Source: Periplaneta americana
Taxonomy: Eukaryota > Arthropoda > Insecta > Blattodea > Blattidae
Length of the DNA: 64,000 nucleotides
Reading direction: 5' to 3'
Assembly (NCBI RefSeq): GCF_040183065.1
Contig: NC_091119.1
Location: 102,683,274 to 102,747,273 of the forward strand
Part shown: piece by piece, positions 50,576-64,000 of the stretch
Layout: each line of letters starts with the position of its first letter
Position numbering within the stretch: position 1 is the first letter of the stretch
Notes under the pieces: model-generated
Told to the model about the DNA's origin: nothing
Database searches by the model: none
Seen by the model: only the letters and a program-made list of their open reading frames with translations
Made by a program: the position numbers and the translations under genes

Positions 50576-52826
50576 TGCCTGATTATGCAGGTATACGAAC
50601 TCCTGCTTAAGAGTTAGAAATTTGCGTGCAATAGTGGTACAGGTCTTGCGGCTTCTAAATGTTAAAAGCCATTTGTAAGTAAGTTGTTAAACAGAATATG
50701 TTGTACTTATTGCAGTTTGTGGCATGTCATTTTGTTTTTCAATTATGTGACAAAATATTTCATTTTAACTTCATATCTGAATAATACGAAAACATGTTCA
50801 CAACAACAACAAAAATGAGGACCATGGCACTTCCGCCTTGTAGTGGTTTCACTGTACTAAAACTTCCAGACTGTCTAATTCCTTTCTCTTTTATATAAAT
50901 CAGGTAATAATAATGCGGTAACTATGCACTTGTGAATAATATGATCTATCCTCTTCTATATCGAAAACTATGAGAAAAAAATTATACAAGTATGTCAAAA
51001 TCATTCATGCCATTAACAAATAATAACATGTGACATTATCATGATTCATAAAGTTACCTGTACGCACACTGACCACTTGCTGTCTTGGTGGTTATGGCAA
51101 TATGGCTAATGCTCTCCTCTGAAACTGTATGCTGCTATTGTACACAAATCTTCAAACTTCTGAAGTTTGCTTGCCCGACTTCACTATGGTTTTTATTGCA
51201 GTGGCACAGGCATTCAAACTGCAATGACAAGTTCACATTATGCATAATATAAGCCTATCAGTGAATGCTGCTAATTATGAAAAATTATGTAATTCCAGAA
51301 AGTTTTATTCAGTATCAGTATGTATAGCTAAGAATTATAATGCTTGTATAGGGATGGTCCAAGTTGAACAGCATTTTAGTTTAGACTTAAAATTAAGGAT
51401 GCAAAGAAAAAAAAAGTTAAATTAAGAATGCAAGGAAAAAAATTTGAATCTTGTGAACCAGTAATCATGAAGTTTAAAGATTCTAATTGAATCAAAATGC
51501 TACAAAAATTATGTATTCCAATTATGTCTTATAAGAATTGTTACTTGGTATCCAAATATCCAACATGTAACTGCACCTGAGGACATTTTTTTTTCCAATA
51601 CAAAGAAATGACACTGCTCAAACACAAATACATAACAAATAGGTCTAATGCAGGTGAAAAGATAAAAAAGAGTAATGATTAATTGAAGAGTTTTTTTCAA
51701 AAAACAAGCATAGTCCTGGTTGAGGTTCTGGCTGATATGTACATCTATTGTCAGACAGTACATCTCACTTGATATGTGTCAGAGGAAGAACAATTGTTTG
51801 TATACATCTGAAGTCTGACTAGTGTAATATGTAGCTAGTCAGTGATGTATGCAATGGAGGGGAAAGGAACTGGTCACCCTACCCCATTATCTCCTGGCTT
51901 ACTTGCCTCATAAATAGTGCCTTCTTGGTATCACTTGTGAGGTTCAGACCTGTCTTTGGACAGTTGACTAAACAACAAGAGTCCAAAAACATACATTTTT
52001 CAGGAGAAACAAGAAACTATCCGGCAGGAGTGTTGCTGACACTTGAAGGTCTTGTTAAAATTCATCATGCCACTTCTTAAGGTGTTATAAAAACTTGGGA
52101 AAACTGAAGTACATATTTTATAATGTAAATTGTCTCATAGAAATACATGAGTAAATATAGGTAACCGTGGACAATGGTTGTTTTAGGAAAAAATACTCTG
52201 TTGTGGCTGAAGTGTGCCTCCCCTTTAATCTTCTGTTTCTTTATTCCTGTTTCTTTACTTGCTTACATTTCTTCCATGGCATTACTTCTGCACCTAAAGA
52301 TGACTTTCATACTCCATCGGCAAGTCTATCGTGCTTTCAAAAAGGAGTGTGTTATATGGCAGTAAAAATTTTTTAAATAATCAAGATGTATAAACATTTT
52401 TAATAGCCTCCATATCGATATAAAAATTAAACTCAAAACATAAGATTATTTAAGGTCAAATTAAAGAAGTACCTAATTTCTCACGCCTCCTATTCTGTAG
52501 GTGAATTCATGACATTCAACAACGCTTCATGAAATTGATAATAAAACTTTGTGTTGTACTAGTACTCTCTATTGTAAACCTCTTCTGTATATATTTCCAC
52601 TAGACTGTAACTATGAATTAAGACTTTATAGTAGTGTTAAGCCTTTTGACTTGTTCCATATTCTAGCTGTGAAGCAATGTACGAATACATGGAATGTTGA
52701 TAAATACAATACAATACAGTAGTCCATAACGACCATAACTAATACAACAATTCACGTGCCAAAGTATTTTTCTCTGAGGTGGTTTTTGCAGCGAATCTAC
52801 TACAGTTTAAAATTGAATGCATATTT
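50576..52826. other. 2.2 kb without recognisable gene
   Basis: Frames at 51240-51425, 51509-51763 (minus) and 52167-52376 are unrecognised. A run of 'aatacaatacaatac' sits at 52704-52718. Confidence 0.4.
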
Positions 52827-53045
52827 CAAGGTGATTCATTCATTCATAGTGTTCTGCCCAGGGGCAGGTCTTTCACTGCAAACCCAGCTTTTCTAGTCTT
52901 TTCTATTTTCTGCCTTCCTCTTAGTCTCCGCATATGATCCATATATCTTAATGTCTATCATGTAATATCTTCTTCTGCCCAGAACTTTTCTCCCGTTCAC
53001 AATTCCTTTCAGTGCATCCTTCAGAAGGCAGTTTCTTCTCAATCA
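52827..53045 (-). mobile_element. LINE-C 3' end fragment, inverted
   Basis: Starts with the (TCAT)n complement of the GAAT tail, then 'gtgttctgcccaggggcagg' and the complement of the AETKRKAEN block, ending at 'gcagtttcttctcaatcagt'. Same family as 40490-40848. Confidence 0.7.
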
Positions 53046-53842
53046 GTGACCACAAGGGATGTTTGTAAATGCTACAATCGTCCTGGCTGGACAATGACTG
53101 TTTTCACAAAAAAAAAAAAAATCTTTGGACTATGGTTGCTTTATGAAAACCAGTGAAAATTTCCACTCTTACAACATAGGCTTACGGTGTTTTTTTCCCC
53201 CTAACAACTAGGCTAATTCTGTAGATGGCGCTACAATACACTCGCCATATGCTTAATATCTGAAATTTGTATTTTTTTGGACTATGATTTTTTTTTCAAA
53301 AAACCCTTCAATTGTAATACCTTTTGTAGCAGTAATGGTACTGATTTTGAATTCCTCTCCACTACTTTAATGAATTTTCCGCAGAAATGTGTTGTTGTTA
53401 ATTTTAGCAGTGAAGCCACTGATTAACTCTCTTCTTCTCCAATATTTTCCACACAAAGTGGATTTAGAGGAAAGGACTGAGCATCTTTGAAAAATTGAAA
53501 ATTATTCTGACCCATTTCTTCCTGAAGACTGCACAATGGACAAAGTGATGAAGAAATAACTCCAATTTTGTTCAAGTACTTTGAAAAAGTGGCGTGAAAT
53601 CTTGAGGAGAGTCCATTGCGTAAAATCCCCTATAGCACACACAAAACTTACCTCTGCAAAGCATTTCAGATGCCTGATGGCTTTTTAATGAGTAATTTCC
53701 TGACCTCTTTGATTCTGTCATGAAACAACAACTAGTTCATAAAGAAAAACATCCTGAATCAACATCTTAGCTTTCACCAAGGGTTCAGAATGAATTCATC
53801 CACCTAATGGCAATCAACGTTCGGCAGAGGTTACTAAGAAGC

Positions 53843-56007
<2,165 letters not shown>

Positions 56008-56481
56008 CTAAGAAGCATACAAGAAGTCAAGTTAATGTTTTACTCGAGTCCTGATCAAGCACATCGAGAGCAATTGTCTGAGATACGCTACATGGAAATT
56101 GATTTTGAGAAAAAAAAAACAGTAGTCTATTTGTTGGAGAGTCTTTCCTTGGCTTCATTGAAATAAATCAGAAGGATGAGGAGAGCTTGGTTGAAGCAAG
56201 CTATAAGTGGATGAAATGGATATAATTATGAGATTATTGATCCCACTGCTACAATAATGCTGGACATAGAAGTGGTGTTTGTCAAAGAATAAGGAGGTAA
56301 CTCGGCAATGTTTGTAAATTGTAGCAATCACTAGTGGGTATACATGTAGCAAAACAGATCTATTGATGACGACATTTTTCAGAATAATCGAAATCTTCTA
56401 CATCTACTTGCTCGAAACGCAGCACTGAGAAAAACTGTAATTTGTTATTCCTGTGGTTTGAAAGTTGGAGTCAAAAATTAT

Positions 56482-57175
56482 GTTGTTGTTGTTTTCTAAT
56501 GCCAGGCATTTGACAATAAAGTCATTTGACCTCTTGCACTCCAATATTTTTCAAAGATATTATCATGGCCAGCCACTGAAGCACAGATTTTGAGGTGTTC
56601 CGAATCCATTTCTTGGTTTGAGTTGCACAATGGGCAGTTAGGGAACTGATATATTCAAATTCTATGCAGATGTTTGGCCAAACAATCATGGCCTGTTGCC
56701 AATCTAAATGCAGCTACAGACGATTTGCGTGGTAAATCAGGAATTAACTGTGGATTTTGATGCAGAGAGTTCCATTTTTTCCCTTGAGATTGTGTTATCA
56801 AATTTTGTTTGTTAAAGTCTAAGTATGTAGATTTAATAAATCTTTTCACAGAGTAAAACGCAGATTTAGTAACAGGTCCGTAAGTAGCAGTGCTGCCCTT
56901 CTTTGCTAAAGCATCCACATTCTCGTTTCCCAGGATTCCACAATGGGATGGTATCCATTGGAATACAATTCTTTTATTGAGTGATATTAATTGAGAAAGC
57001 ATTTTAATTATTTCTGCTGTTTGAGATGAAGGTGTGTGTTTAGAGACTAAAGTATGTGTATGTGGCGTGCAACAGAAGAAGCTGTAAGACCCATCAGCAA
57101 GTACATCGAAGAGATACTTCATGTGATGAGAACAAGAAGTGATGCGTGACAGTTACCTATACTGTACACAAGCTT
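56482..57175 (-). mobile_element. LINE-F1 3' part with RNase H
   Basis: (TTG)n at 56482 is the complement of its (CAA)n tail. The minus-strand frame 56655-57122 reads IVFQWIPSHCGILGNENVDA followed by LAKKGSTATYGPVTKSAFYS and, later, SSVAAFRLATGHDCLAKHLH. 'WIPSHCGIxGNExVDxLAKxG' is the last catalytic region of LINE RNase H, with the His and the final Asp present. The N-terminal part (DGSYSFFC) is worn, and the frame then ends. The copy at 46758-47130 is its 3' end. An I-like LINE distinct from LINE-A is likely. Confidence 0.75.
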
Positions 57176-57780
57176 CTTGTAGGATGACCAGGTTTTTAGG
57201 CACAAAAAGCAGGACCATTCCTAAAAGTGGTTTTGTAAAGCACTGTCTTAGGCTTTTGCTATTTATCTTACACATCATGTGTCTGAACTTCATATCAAGC
57301 AGTAATCAGTTTTAATATTCATATACATATTCATTTACTGCAGCCAACTGATCACATACATGATATGGGACATGTCAAAAGTGACACATAATTACTACGC
57401 TATAACAGAATTAAAATACAACATACGAAATTTCAACATTAATTATAAATAATTTCAACATTAATTATAAACAATTTCAACATTAACAAATAACAACCAC
57501 AAGAACAGGTATAACACTTTACAAGACAAATCACATTTCATTTAGCAGTCTAGAGTCAATTTCGACCTATGCGTCCTTCATGAGAAGACATCCTTCTCGA
57601 AGTCAGGATCTGGAAAAGAGGAAGTAAAATTTTTGAAGTAAGGCATTCTTTTCTATTCAGTTATGTCAATTTTCAATAAATTCGTTCATACTGTAAAAGC
57701 AGTTTTTGATTAAAATTTTGTAAAGAGCTTTCTTAAATTTTTTATGTGCAGATATTTCTTTAAGATAATTTTGTACGTCA

Positions 57781-58173
57781 TTATACATACGAAGACCAGC
57801 ATGAATGAAACTTTTTGTATAGAGTTGTGTTAAAACTTTCAGTAAAAATATTATCTTTATTTCTTGTATTGTGCTGGTGTGTGTCTGAATTTTTGAGAAA
57901 GCTATACAAATTACATTTGATAAAATTTAAAGTTTGATAAATATAAATACAGGGTAATGACAAGGTATGTATTTTTTTTAAGACTGGTCTGCAGCTGGTA
58001 GTTTGAGACACTTGAACTATGGCTCTAATTGCTCTCTTTTGTAGTTTAAATATTTGGATTGCATTGTGTGAATTACCCCAAAAGATTATACCATACGTTA
58101 GGATAGAGTGAAAGCATGCGAAGTGCAATGTGCGAGCAGATTCAATAGATGATGCTCTTATTAGTAATCGCAA
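57781..58173 (-). pseudogene. LINE-F2 post-RT segment
   Basis: 130 codons: LHFACFHSILTYGIIFWGNS, then IFKLQKRAIRAIVQV and LPCIYIYQTLNFIKCN. The 'YFxxFxSxLxYGIIxWG' and 'QKRxIRxI' motifs are standard after jockey/CR1-type RTs. It ends in frame at 57781; separated from the RT by a frameshift in 58174-58245. Confidence 0.75.
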
Positions 58174-58245
58174 GGCAAAGCAAATTTTACTTAATTTCTT
58201 TCCTAGTTCCTGAAGGTGTACAGACCATTTTAAATGTTCATCTAG

Positions 58246-59190
58246 CTATATACCAAGAAATTTTGTACTGTAAGAATATTGAATTGTTTCATTTTGATGT
58301 TCTATGACTGGCCACTCAGAATAATTGTTTTGTGAATGATGAAAAGAAATGGCTATGGTTTTCGACTTATTGATTACCAGTGTGTTTCTCTCAAACCATT
58401 CCACTAGTCTTTTCTGTAAGAAAACGCATGGTATTGACATCTTTTCCTGATAAAAAGATACTGGTATCATCTGCAAAGAAAGTTGGTTCTCCATGGCTGA
58501 TGTATGACTCTAAATCGTTTATATATATCAAAAATAGAATTGGTCCGAGAATTGAGCCCTGTGAAACACCATACCTATACATTTTTTCTTAGACAGATAA
58601 TTTATTATTTTACCATTTTCTTTACAAGTGATCTCTGTCCTTTGTTCACGGTTTTCCAGGTAAGAAGTAAACCAACTGTGTGCCAAGCCTCTAATTCCAA
58701 TAGCTTTTAATTTTTCCAACAAAATAGTGTGATCCACTAGGTCAAATGCTTTTGAGAGGTCTAAAAATAATCCTATTCCTATTTCTTTCTTGTCAATAGA
58801 TTCATATACTCTTTTTAAAAAGTTTATAGTTGCCGTATTAGTTGATTTACCCTTACAAAATCCATGTTGGTTTTCAACAATTATATTATGTTGGGTTAAA
58901 AATGATACAAGCCTCTTGTGCATAACCTTTTCAATTATCTTAGAAAAAACAGAGAGTAAGGAGATTGGTCTATAATTTCGAACTTCCATCTGTGGTCCTT
59001 TTTTATATAAGGGTTTCGCTTTTGCCATCTTTAAACTAAGCTTATCTGGGAACTGGCTTATTGACAGTGAAAGATTTACAATGGCAGTTATAGGAGTAAC
59101 TATATTTAGGAAACATCTTTTGATAAGAAAATCTGGAATCCCATCGATGCCAGCTGATCTTTTACTCCCAAGTCGTTTAATAATTTCCAT
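58246..59190 (-). pseudogene. LINE-F2 reverse transcriptase, two frameshifts
   Basis: 58588-59190: KRSAGIDGIPDFLIKRCFLN, KPLYKKGPQMEVRNYRPISL, ENQHGFCKGKSTNTATINFL, IGLFLDLSKAFDLVDHTILL (block A Asp). After a shift near 58580: [20 protein letters not shown] and [16 protein letters not shown] (FADD active site). After another near 58470: [17 protein letters not shown] and YSTKFLGI (thumb). All catalytic residues are readable, but the frame is broken twice. Confidence 0.8.
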
Positions 59191-59303
59191 AATTTCTGTT
59201 TCATTAGTAGAATTTAGACATATGCTATTACAATTATCCTTGTGTTTTGTTATATTATTGTTTTTAATCTGTGTGCTGTTATCCAGAACAGTTTCTGCAA
59301 TAC

Positions 59304-60345
59304 CTACATAATAATCGTTAAATATGTTTGCTGTTTTATTGATGTCACATAGTTCTCCACATCACATTTTAGTTTGATATTTTTTATATCATTACTATTT
59401 TGTCCGAGTTCATCTTCAATAACTTTCCACATAGCTTTTGACTTGTTCCCAGCTGAATTTATAAATTTATCATTGTGCAGTTTTTTGGCTTGACTTATTA
59501 CTTTATTATAAATTTTCTTGTAATGATAATAATAATCTTTAAACGTTTTTGAGACATTCCCCCCTTTTAATATTTTGTTAAGAAATCTTAGTCTCTTTCC
59601 GGATTCCCTTATCCCTGTAGTGACCCAGTTTTTTGTATTGTCTGTAAATTTGATATTAATTTCAAGCAAAGCTGTCTCATAATAATAATTGAATGTTTTA
59701 AAGAATTCGTCATAAGCAAGGTTTACTGAAGTTTGTTCGAATATGGAGTTACAAGATTCTTTCTCAAGTAGATGATTTAGATACTGAATATTTTCTTCCT
59801 TAAAGGATCTTACTTTCTTGTATACAGCAGAACTATTATAGTTATTTTTATTCCTATCTTCTAGATGTAACTGCAAGATTTGAGCTTCATGATCATAGAA
59901 CCCAGTTGTTATTACATTAGAACTGTAGTTCCACAAATCCTTGTTTAGTATTATTTGACCAACTGCTGACTGACTGCTGCTTCCTATTCTTGTTGGGACA
60001 TTTACTATTGCCTCTAAGCCATGTGTGTTTAATACTAGTTGTAATTTCCAAGTAATATTATTATTATTATAATTTTTAAAAATCTACATTTATATCACCC
60101 ATGATTATAATATTTTTGTTTCTATTTCGCAAAGTATGAATTATTAAATCCAATTTATCAATAAGGATCTGATATTACTGCTGGGAGTCCTATATATACA
60201 GATTATAATTCGTTTCAAACTCGAGAATTCCACCATGCTAGTTTCAAAATGTTCTTCAACATTATCAAATAATGTAGGCTAAATGGTATTGCTTCTATAC
60301 TTGTTTTACAAATACACATGAGCCTCCATGTTTTTTGTTTTTCCT
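59304..60345 (-). pseudogene. LINE-F2 endonuclease end and linker
   Basis: 59304-59936 is one open frame: WNYSSNVITTGFYDHEAQIL (last endonuclease block, with DHEAQ), then a lysine- and tyrosine-rich linker including WVTTGIRESGKRLRFLNKIL. Upstream, 59940-60345 holds LHTWLRGNSQ-like, IIIMGDINVDF (GDIN block near 60090-60110) and YRTPSSNIRS (about 60185-60215) in shifted frames. The catalytic Asp before QIILN has changed to Gly. Dead. Confidence 0.65.
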
Positions 60346-61530
60346 ATAGAATTTTGTTGGAACAAAGTACTTATTTCAATTGATCGAGCTCAAAAGAGGC
60401 TGCAGGAAATTGCACGATGCCACCCTGGATACGAAAGGTGTCAGAGATAACTTTCATGTCGAAAGAGGAACTTAGTCAACTGCTCCCTGTAAAAAGTGAT
60501 ATGGGTATGTTGAGGTTGAGAGATGTCAAAGACGAAAGAAAATTATGCCTGGTGAGAGCTGGAAATACATCACATTAACCGCTAGACAAAACATGGAGAA
60601 AGTCATGAAGGAATCACTCAACTGCCTTCACATGGAAATGGACAAAAGTTTCTCTGTGCTGCAAGAAGCTGAATCAAATCGGGTTCCTTCTAGATATCAG
60701 TCAATACACTATGTTATGGTGTTGACAATACCAGTAGTACCTTAAAAAACAAGTGCAGAAATTCGGACGAAAACTACAGCTGTGATACTGATGCGTAACA
60801 GAACGCAGAATGGATTGCAGAATGCTGCTTTCGACTCACACTGCGAAAATTTCAGGTCTGAAGGATTCTCGATTTCATGAACATGATGTTTCCCCACTTT
60901 ATGCATTGCAACACAAATAACGCTACCTATTTCAGTTTCCATTGTCAGCTGTGAGAGATTGTTCAGCAAACTGAAACTGATTGCTTACTGCTTGAGAGCA
61001 TTTATGGGCCAACACTGACTCTGTAATCTTGTCAGGCACTGTTGGGTTCGTAGAACAATACAGTATCAACACAATTTCACAATATCCCATTCCAAAAAAG
61101 AATCCATTTGCTCTTGTTTAAAGCAGGATATTACCAACACAATACATCTCTACCAAAAACCTGACCAAACCAAACCTAACCTCCAACTGTTCTCAGACCT
61201 TACGAAGACTATCTAGGCCTATATATCTATATACCAAAAACCAAACACACAATTCATACCAAAAACCTAACCAAATCAAACCTAACCTTTCACTTATCTC
61301 AGACTGTCTTTCTACCTATATATAAAAACTGCATACCAAATTTGGCACATTACATGTCTTCAAAACAGTGTGCCAGCGTTCTTGAGTTGGTAGATCTTTC
61401 AGCATCGGCATCATCTCTTTCAATAGGCAATATTCTTGGTACAATGTAGCACCATTTTCAAAGTCCAGTTCTGTATTAACATGCAATATATTCAGTAAGG
61501 ACACTGAATGTGAATATATATATATATATA

Positions 61531-62891
61531 CACCGTGTTCCGCTTATAAGTATAATAAAAGAAATAGTTATAATTTCATAACAATGCATGCAAATGGGTT
61601 AAGATTGGTACCATTGTAAAGAGGAAATTGGGAAGTTTTAATCCATTGTTGTTACTTATTTTTAGAAGACTCACGCATGCGCAGATCATTAAATAAGAGA
61701 ATTCGTATCGTATCTTTAGTCAGTCAGCATGTGGACGCCACAGCAGAAAGCCTTTTGTGTGGTGTCATTAGCAGAACATAGATCCATAATTCGTGTACAG
61801 CGCTTGTTTCGCCGTCAGTACAATCTTAGACCGAGGGAAGCTGTACCGACGTACGTCTCAATAATGAAATGGGATAGGCAGCTCAGAGAAACAGGAAGTT
61901 TGTTGTCTAATGCAGGTAAACATTCCAAGCGTAAAGTGTCTGACGAAAATGTCGAACGCATTCGCGAGGCATTTCAGAGAAGCCCGCGGAAATCCATTCG
62001 ACAGGCTAGTGTGCAGTTGAACATCCCACCAACAACAGTGCATACAGTGCTCCATAAAAGATTGCGTTTGCGAGCGTACAAGCTGCAACTTCATCAGATG
62101 ATTACGCCGAATGATAAACTGGAACGAAAACGCTTTGCAGAAACAATGTTGGATAAAGTGGACGATGACGACACATTTCTAACTCGAGTCTGTTTCTCAG
62201 ATGAGGCAACCTTCCACGTCAGTGGAAAAGTAAACCGACACAATTGTCGCATCTGGGGGTCGGAAAATCCAAGTGTCGTAATTGAACACCAACGGGATTC
62301 CCCTAAATGGAATGTTTGGTGTGGGATCATGCGTGACAGAATCATTGGTCCCTATTTCTTTGCTGAAAAGATAGTCACTGCAAACACGTACCTGGATATG
62401 TTGCAACTGTATGCTGTGCCACAACTCCCAGATGGAGCAATTTTCCAGCAAGATGGGGCTCCACCACACTTTGCCAACATGGTTCGCACATTCTTAGACG
62501 AACAATTCCCTGCAAGATGGATCGGAAGAGGATCACCGTACATCACATGGCCTGCCAGATCACCAGATCTAACACCACCTGATTTTTTCCTGTGGGGGTT
62601 TGTTAAGGACCAGGTCTACAGGACGCCAGTACGTGATTTGGCAGACTTACAAAAAGAATTTATGCTGCTGTCAACAATGTTACACCACAGATGCTTCATA
62701 ACACTTGGGTCGAGGTTGAATACCGATTGGATATTTCCCGTGCCACCAATGGAAGCCATGTTGAGGTTTATGGAACATAAGGTAACAAAAATTCCCAGTT
62801 TTCATTCTTTGTAGCAGTTGGTTTCAATTATATACTTGTATTAATTCAGAAGTTATAGCTATTTCTTTTGTTATACTTATAAGCGGAACAC

Positions 62892-62895
<4 letters not shown>
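61531..62895 (+). mobile_element. Tc1/mariner-superfamily transposon, complete ends, inserted in (TA)n
   Basis: Terminal inverted repeats extend over about 47 bp with five mismatches; shared core 'tgttccgcttataagtataa'. TA lies on each side within a (TA)n microsatellite (61514-61530 and 62896-62924). Length 1365 bp. One transposase gene fills it. Both ends and the whole gene are present, with a single frameshift. Confidence 0.9.
61729..62780 (+). pseudogene. Transposase (Tc1/mariner superfamily) with one C-terminal frameshift
   Basis: It starts MWTPQQKAFCVVSLAEHRSI, with two N-terminal helix-turn-helix modules (KSIRQASVQLNIPPTTVHTV at residues 86-105). The catalytic blocks are VCFSDEATFHVSG, FQQDGAPPHF and SPDLTPPDFFLWGFVKDQVY. 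I count 42 residues between the second Asp and the Asp of TPPD, a longer spacing than mariner's 34, so it belongs to a different group of the superfamily. At about 62648-62652 (caaaaagaa) a one-base slip changes frame. In the alternative frame the expected end NTWVEVEYRLDISRATNGSH reads to TAA at 62778. The catalytic core is intact. Confidence 0.85.
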
Positions 62896-62924
<29 letters not shown>

Positions 62925-62929
<5 letters not shown>

Positions 62930-63329
62930 TTCAGAATGTAATACTGCAATGAACAAAATTCCAGACATTAAGAGTCCTGAAAACAATTTAATTTTTTTCG
63001 ACAATCCGGAAAAATTCCGGATGGTTGGCAATCCTATACACAAGATGGTATGACAACTCGATTTTTGTGTCCAATAACTGTTCATGAATTTACACAACTT
63101 GTAACTTACATAATACCAAGTTTTATTTATAGGGTTACTTGGTGAAAGTAAACGTCTTTTACTATTGTTTTTGTCTTTTGCGCTCAAATTATGGCAGGTC
63201 AAATTTAGAACATCATTATCCAAAATACTAAGCTTTTTAAAGGAAGAGTTTTCAGTAACACACCCTTAGGTATCAGTTTTTACAGTTCTCACATTTTACA
63301 TTTCTACACAACACACTCATTATCTGTTT
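62925..63329. other. No feature seen
   Basis: Unassigned between the Tc1-like element and the probable hAT end. The minus-strand frame at 62846-63223 reads through the microsatellite and is not a gene. Confidence 0.4.
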
Positions 63330-64000
63330 AGGGTTCCCAGACATATTGGAAAAAAAATACGGGACACTTATCAATTATCACTAAGTAAGTTTAATATGCA
63401 CATCCACCAAATATACCAATCTTTCAAACTGTGTATGTAGCGAAGTTTACTACACAAACACTTTACCAACTAACTAAGGGTAAGTAAACAAATAGTAAAC
63501 AAAATTGTTAGGGAGCATAAGTTACTTGCATTAAGTTTAAGCTTCCTTATGTAAGTTGCTTTCAAATTGGTTTTACTAAGTTATTACAGAAATAGTTACA
63601 AAATACACTAAGTTACTCATGTGACAATATTCTTATAAATCAATCAGCCTTGGCCTTGTAATACTTCTCTAAAGAATGAATTTCACTTAACAATTGTTTA
63701 TTTTGAAGAATCATGTCATGAAAAGCAACACAGTCCTCACTGAAGAATGATTTTACAAGCATTAATTTTACTGTTTTTACAGACAATTTATTTTTATCAT
63801 CAGTCCATAGAGCATTCATGCAAGAAAATAATATTTTGGCACACGCATTCATTCCAGGGATACGCATAAATTTGAGAGTTCTCCTTCAGTACTTTTAAAA
63901 ACATCCACCCAGACTTCATCTAAACGTTTGGTGTTGCCATCACTCGCCTTGAGAAATTAATAACTCACAATAATATTGTTTCATAACAGACCATCTACAG
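63330..64000 (-). mobile_element. 3' end of another hAT-like element, entering from the right edge
   Basis: The C-terminal transposase block at 63640-63900 belongs to an element that continues past 64000. 'tagggttcccagacatattg' near 63331 may be its terminal repeat (CAGGGTTCCCAGAC-like ends occur in hAT elements). The other end is outside the window, so this cannot be confirmed. Confidence 0.45.
63640..63900 (-). pseudogene. hAT transposase C-terminal dimerisation region
   Basis: RIPGMNACAKILFSCMNALW followed by TDDKNKLSVKTVKLMLVKSF and FHDMILQNKQLLSEIHSLEK. The pattern 'PGxNAxxERxFSxMNxxWTxxKNxLxVxTVKxxL' is the C-terminal hAT dimerisation block. Upstream (63868-64000) WVDVFK and a broken frame continue the gene off the edge. 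The usual ERIFS is AKILFS here, a sign of wear. Confidence 0.65.

Larger units (their letters stand above)
57176..60350 (-). mobile_element. LINE-F2: jockey/CR1-like non-LTR retrotransposon, 5'-truncated
   Basis: Minus-strand endonuclease end (59940-60345), long linker (59304-59936), RT (58246-59190) and a post-RT segment (57781-58173), followed by about 600 bp of non-coding 3' region. The lack of an RNase H after LPCIYIYQ suggests it is a different element from LINE-F1, which abuts its 3' end. The border at 57176 is approximate. It sits in the ZMYM1-like relic. Confidence 0.7.

Overview
This window looks like nuclear DNA of an insect. It is AT-rich, has spliced coding exons with GT-AG borders, and is packed with animal transposable elements: RTE-like, I-like, jockey/CR1-like and Penelope retroelements, tRNA-derived SINEs, mariner/Tc1, hAT, MULE-like elements, and MITEs flanked by TTA. 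The mix, together with recurrent LINE 3' ends carrying an AAGT-type tail, resembles cockroach or termite genomes (Blattodea). That assignment is recognition, not a database result. There are no operons, CRISPR arrays, rRNA genes or intact free-standing tRNA genes. Overlapping elements are called LINE-A to LINE-F and elements G and H here.

Host genes. (1) Minus strand, 1.4-6.9 kb: three segments match consecutive parts of COG4, a subunit of the Golgi COG tethering complex. The exon at 6637-6824 is clean. The exon at 4449-4601 has a damaged 5' edge, and the exon at 1463-1659 has two in-frame stops, each one base from a serine codon. The locus therefore looks like a decaying COG4 copy. (2) Plus strand, 19.4-44.8 kb: a CpG-containing region with CCAAT boxes precedes a short first coding exon (19800-19830). 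Three exon-like segments follow (33030-33179, 36338-36450, 44443-44496) whose splice phases fit, ending in a stop and an AATAAA signal. The model gives about 115 residues that I do not recognise. It is an inference.

Transposon layout. 5-9 kb: a worn LINE-C body, an internally deleted LINE-B with 14-bp target duplications, a LINE-C 3' end and a SINE. 9.4-18.1 kb: a 564-bp foldback carrying hammerhead-like motifs, then LINE-A split by a MULE-like element and by a 5'-truncated LINE-B that itself holds a SINE. 18.5-33 kb: a Tc1-like remnant, MITEs, SINEs, a Penelope-like inverted-repeat unit, a LINE fragment with a restriction-like nuclease motif, and LINE-D interrupted by a 151-bp near-perfect palindrome. 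34-36 kb: a Penelope-like element (RT tail plus GIY-YIG) with one in-frame stop. 37-42 kb: two unclassified DNA transposon genes (G and H). 45.6-47.3 kb: a mariner split by a LINE end. 53.4-61.1 kb: a ZMYM1-like hAT gene relic split by a complete, intact hAT (perfect 8-bp duplications) and by two LINE segments. 61.5-62.9 kb: a Tc1/mariner-superfamily element with one frameshift. 63.3-64 kb: the end of another hAT element.

The signals I rate highest are the repeated hammerhead-like folds in Penelope-type inverted repeats, the foldback and the short palindrome, the broken COG4 exons, the phase-matched unknown host gene, and the complete hAT. Long stretches at 21.6-23.4, 27.4-29.4, 47.5-48.8 and 50.6-52.8 kb show nothing I can name.
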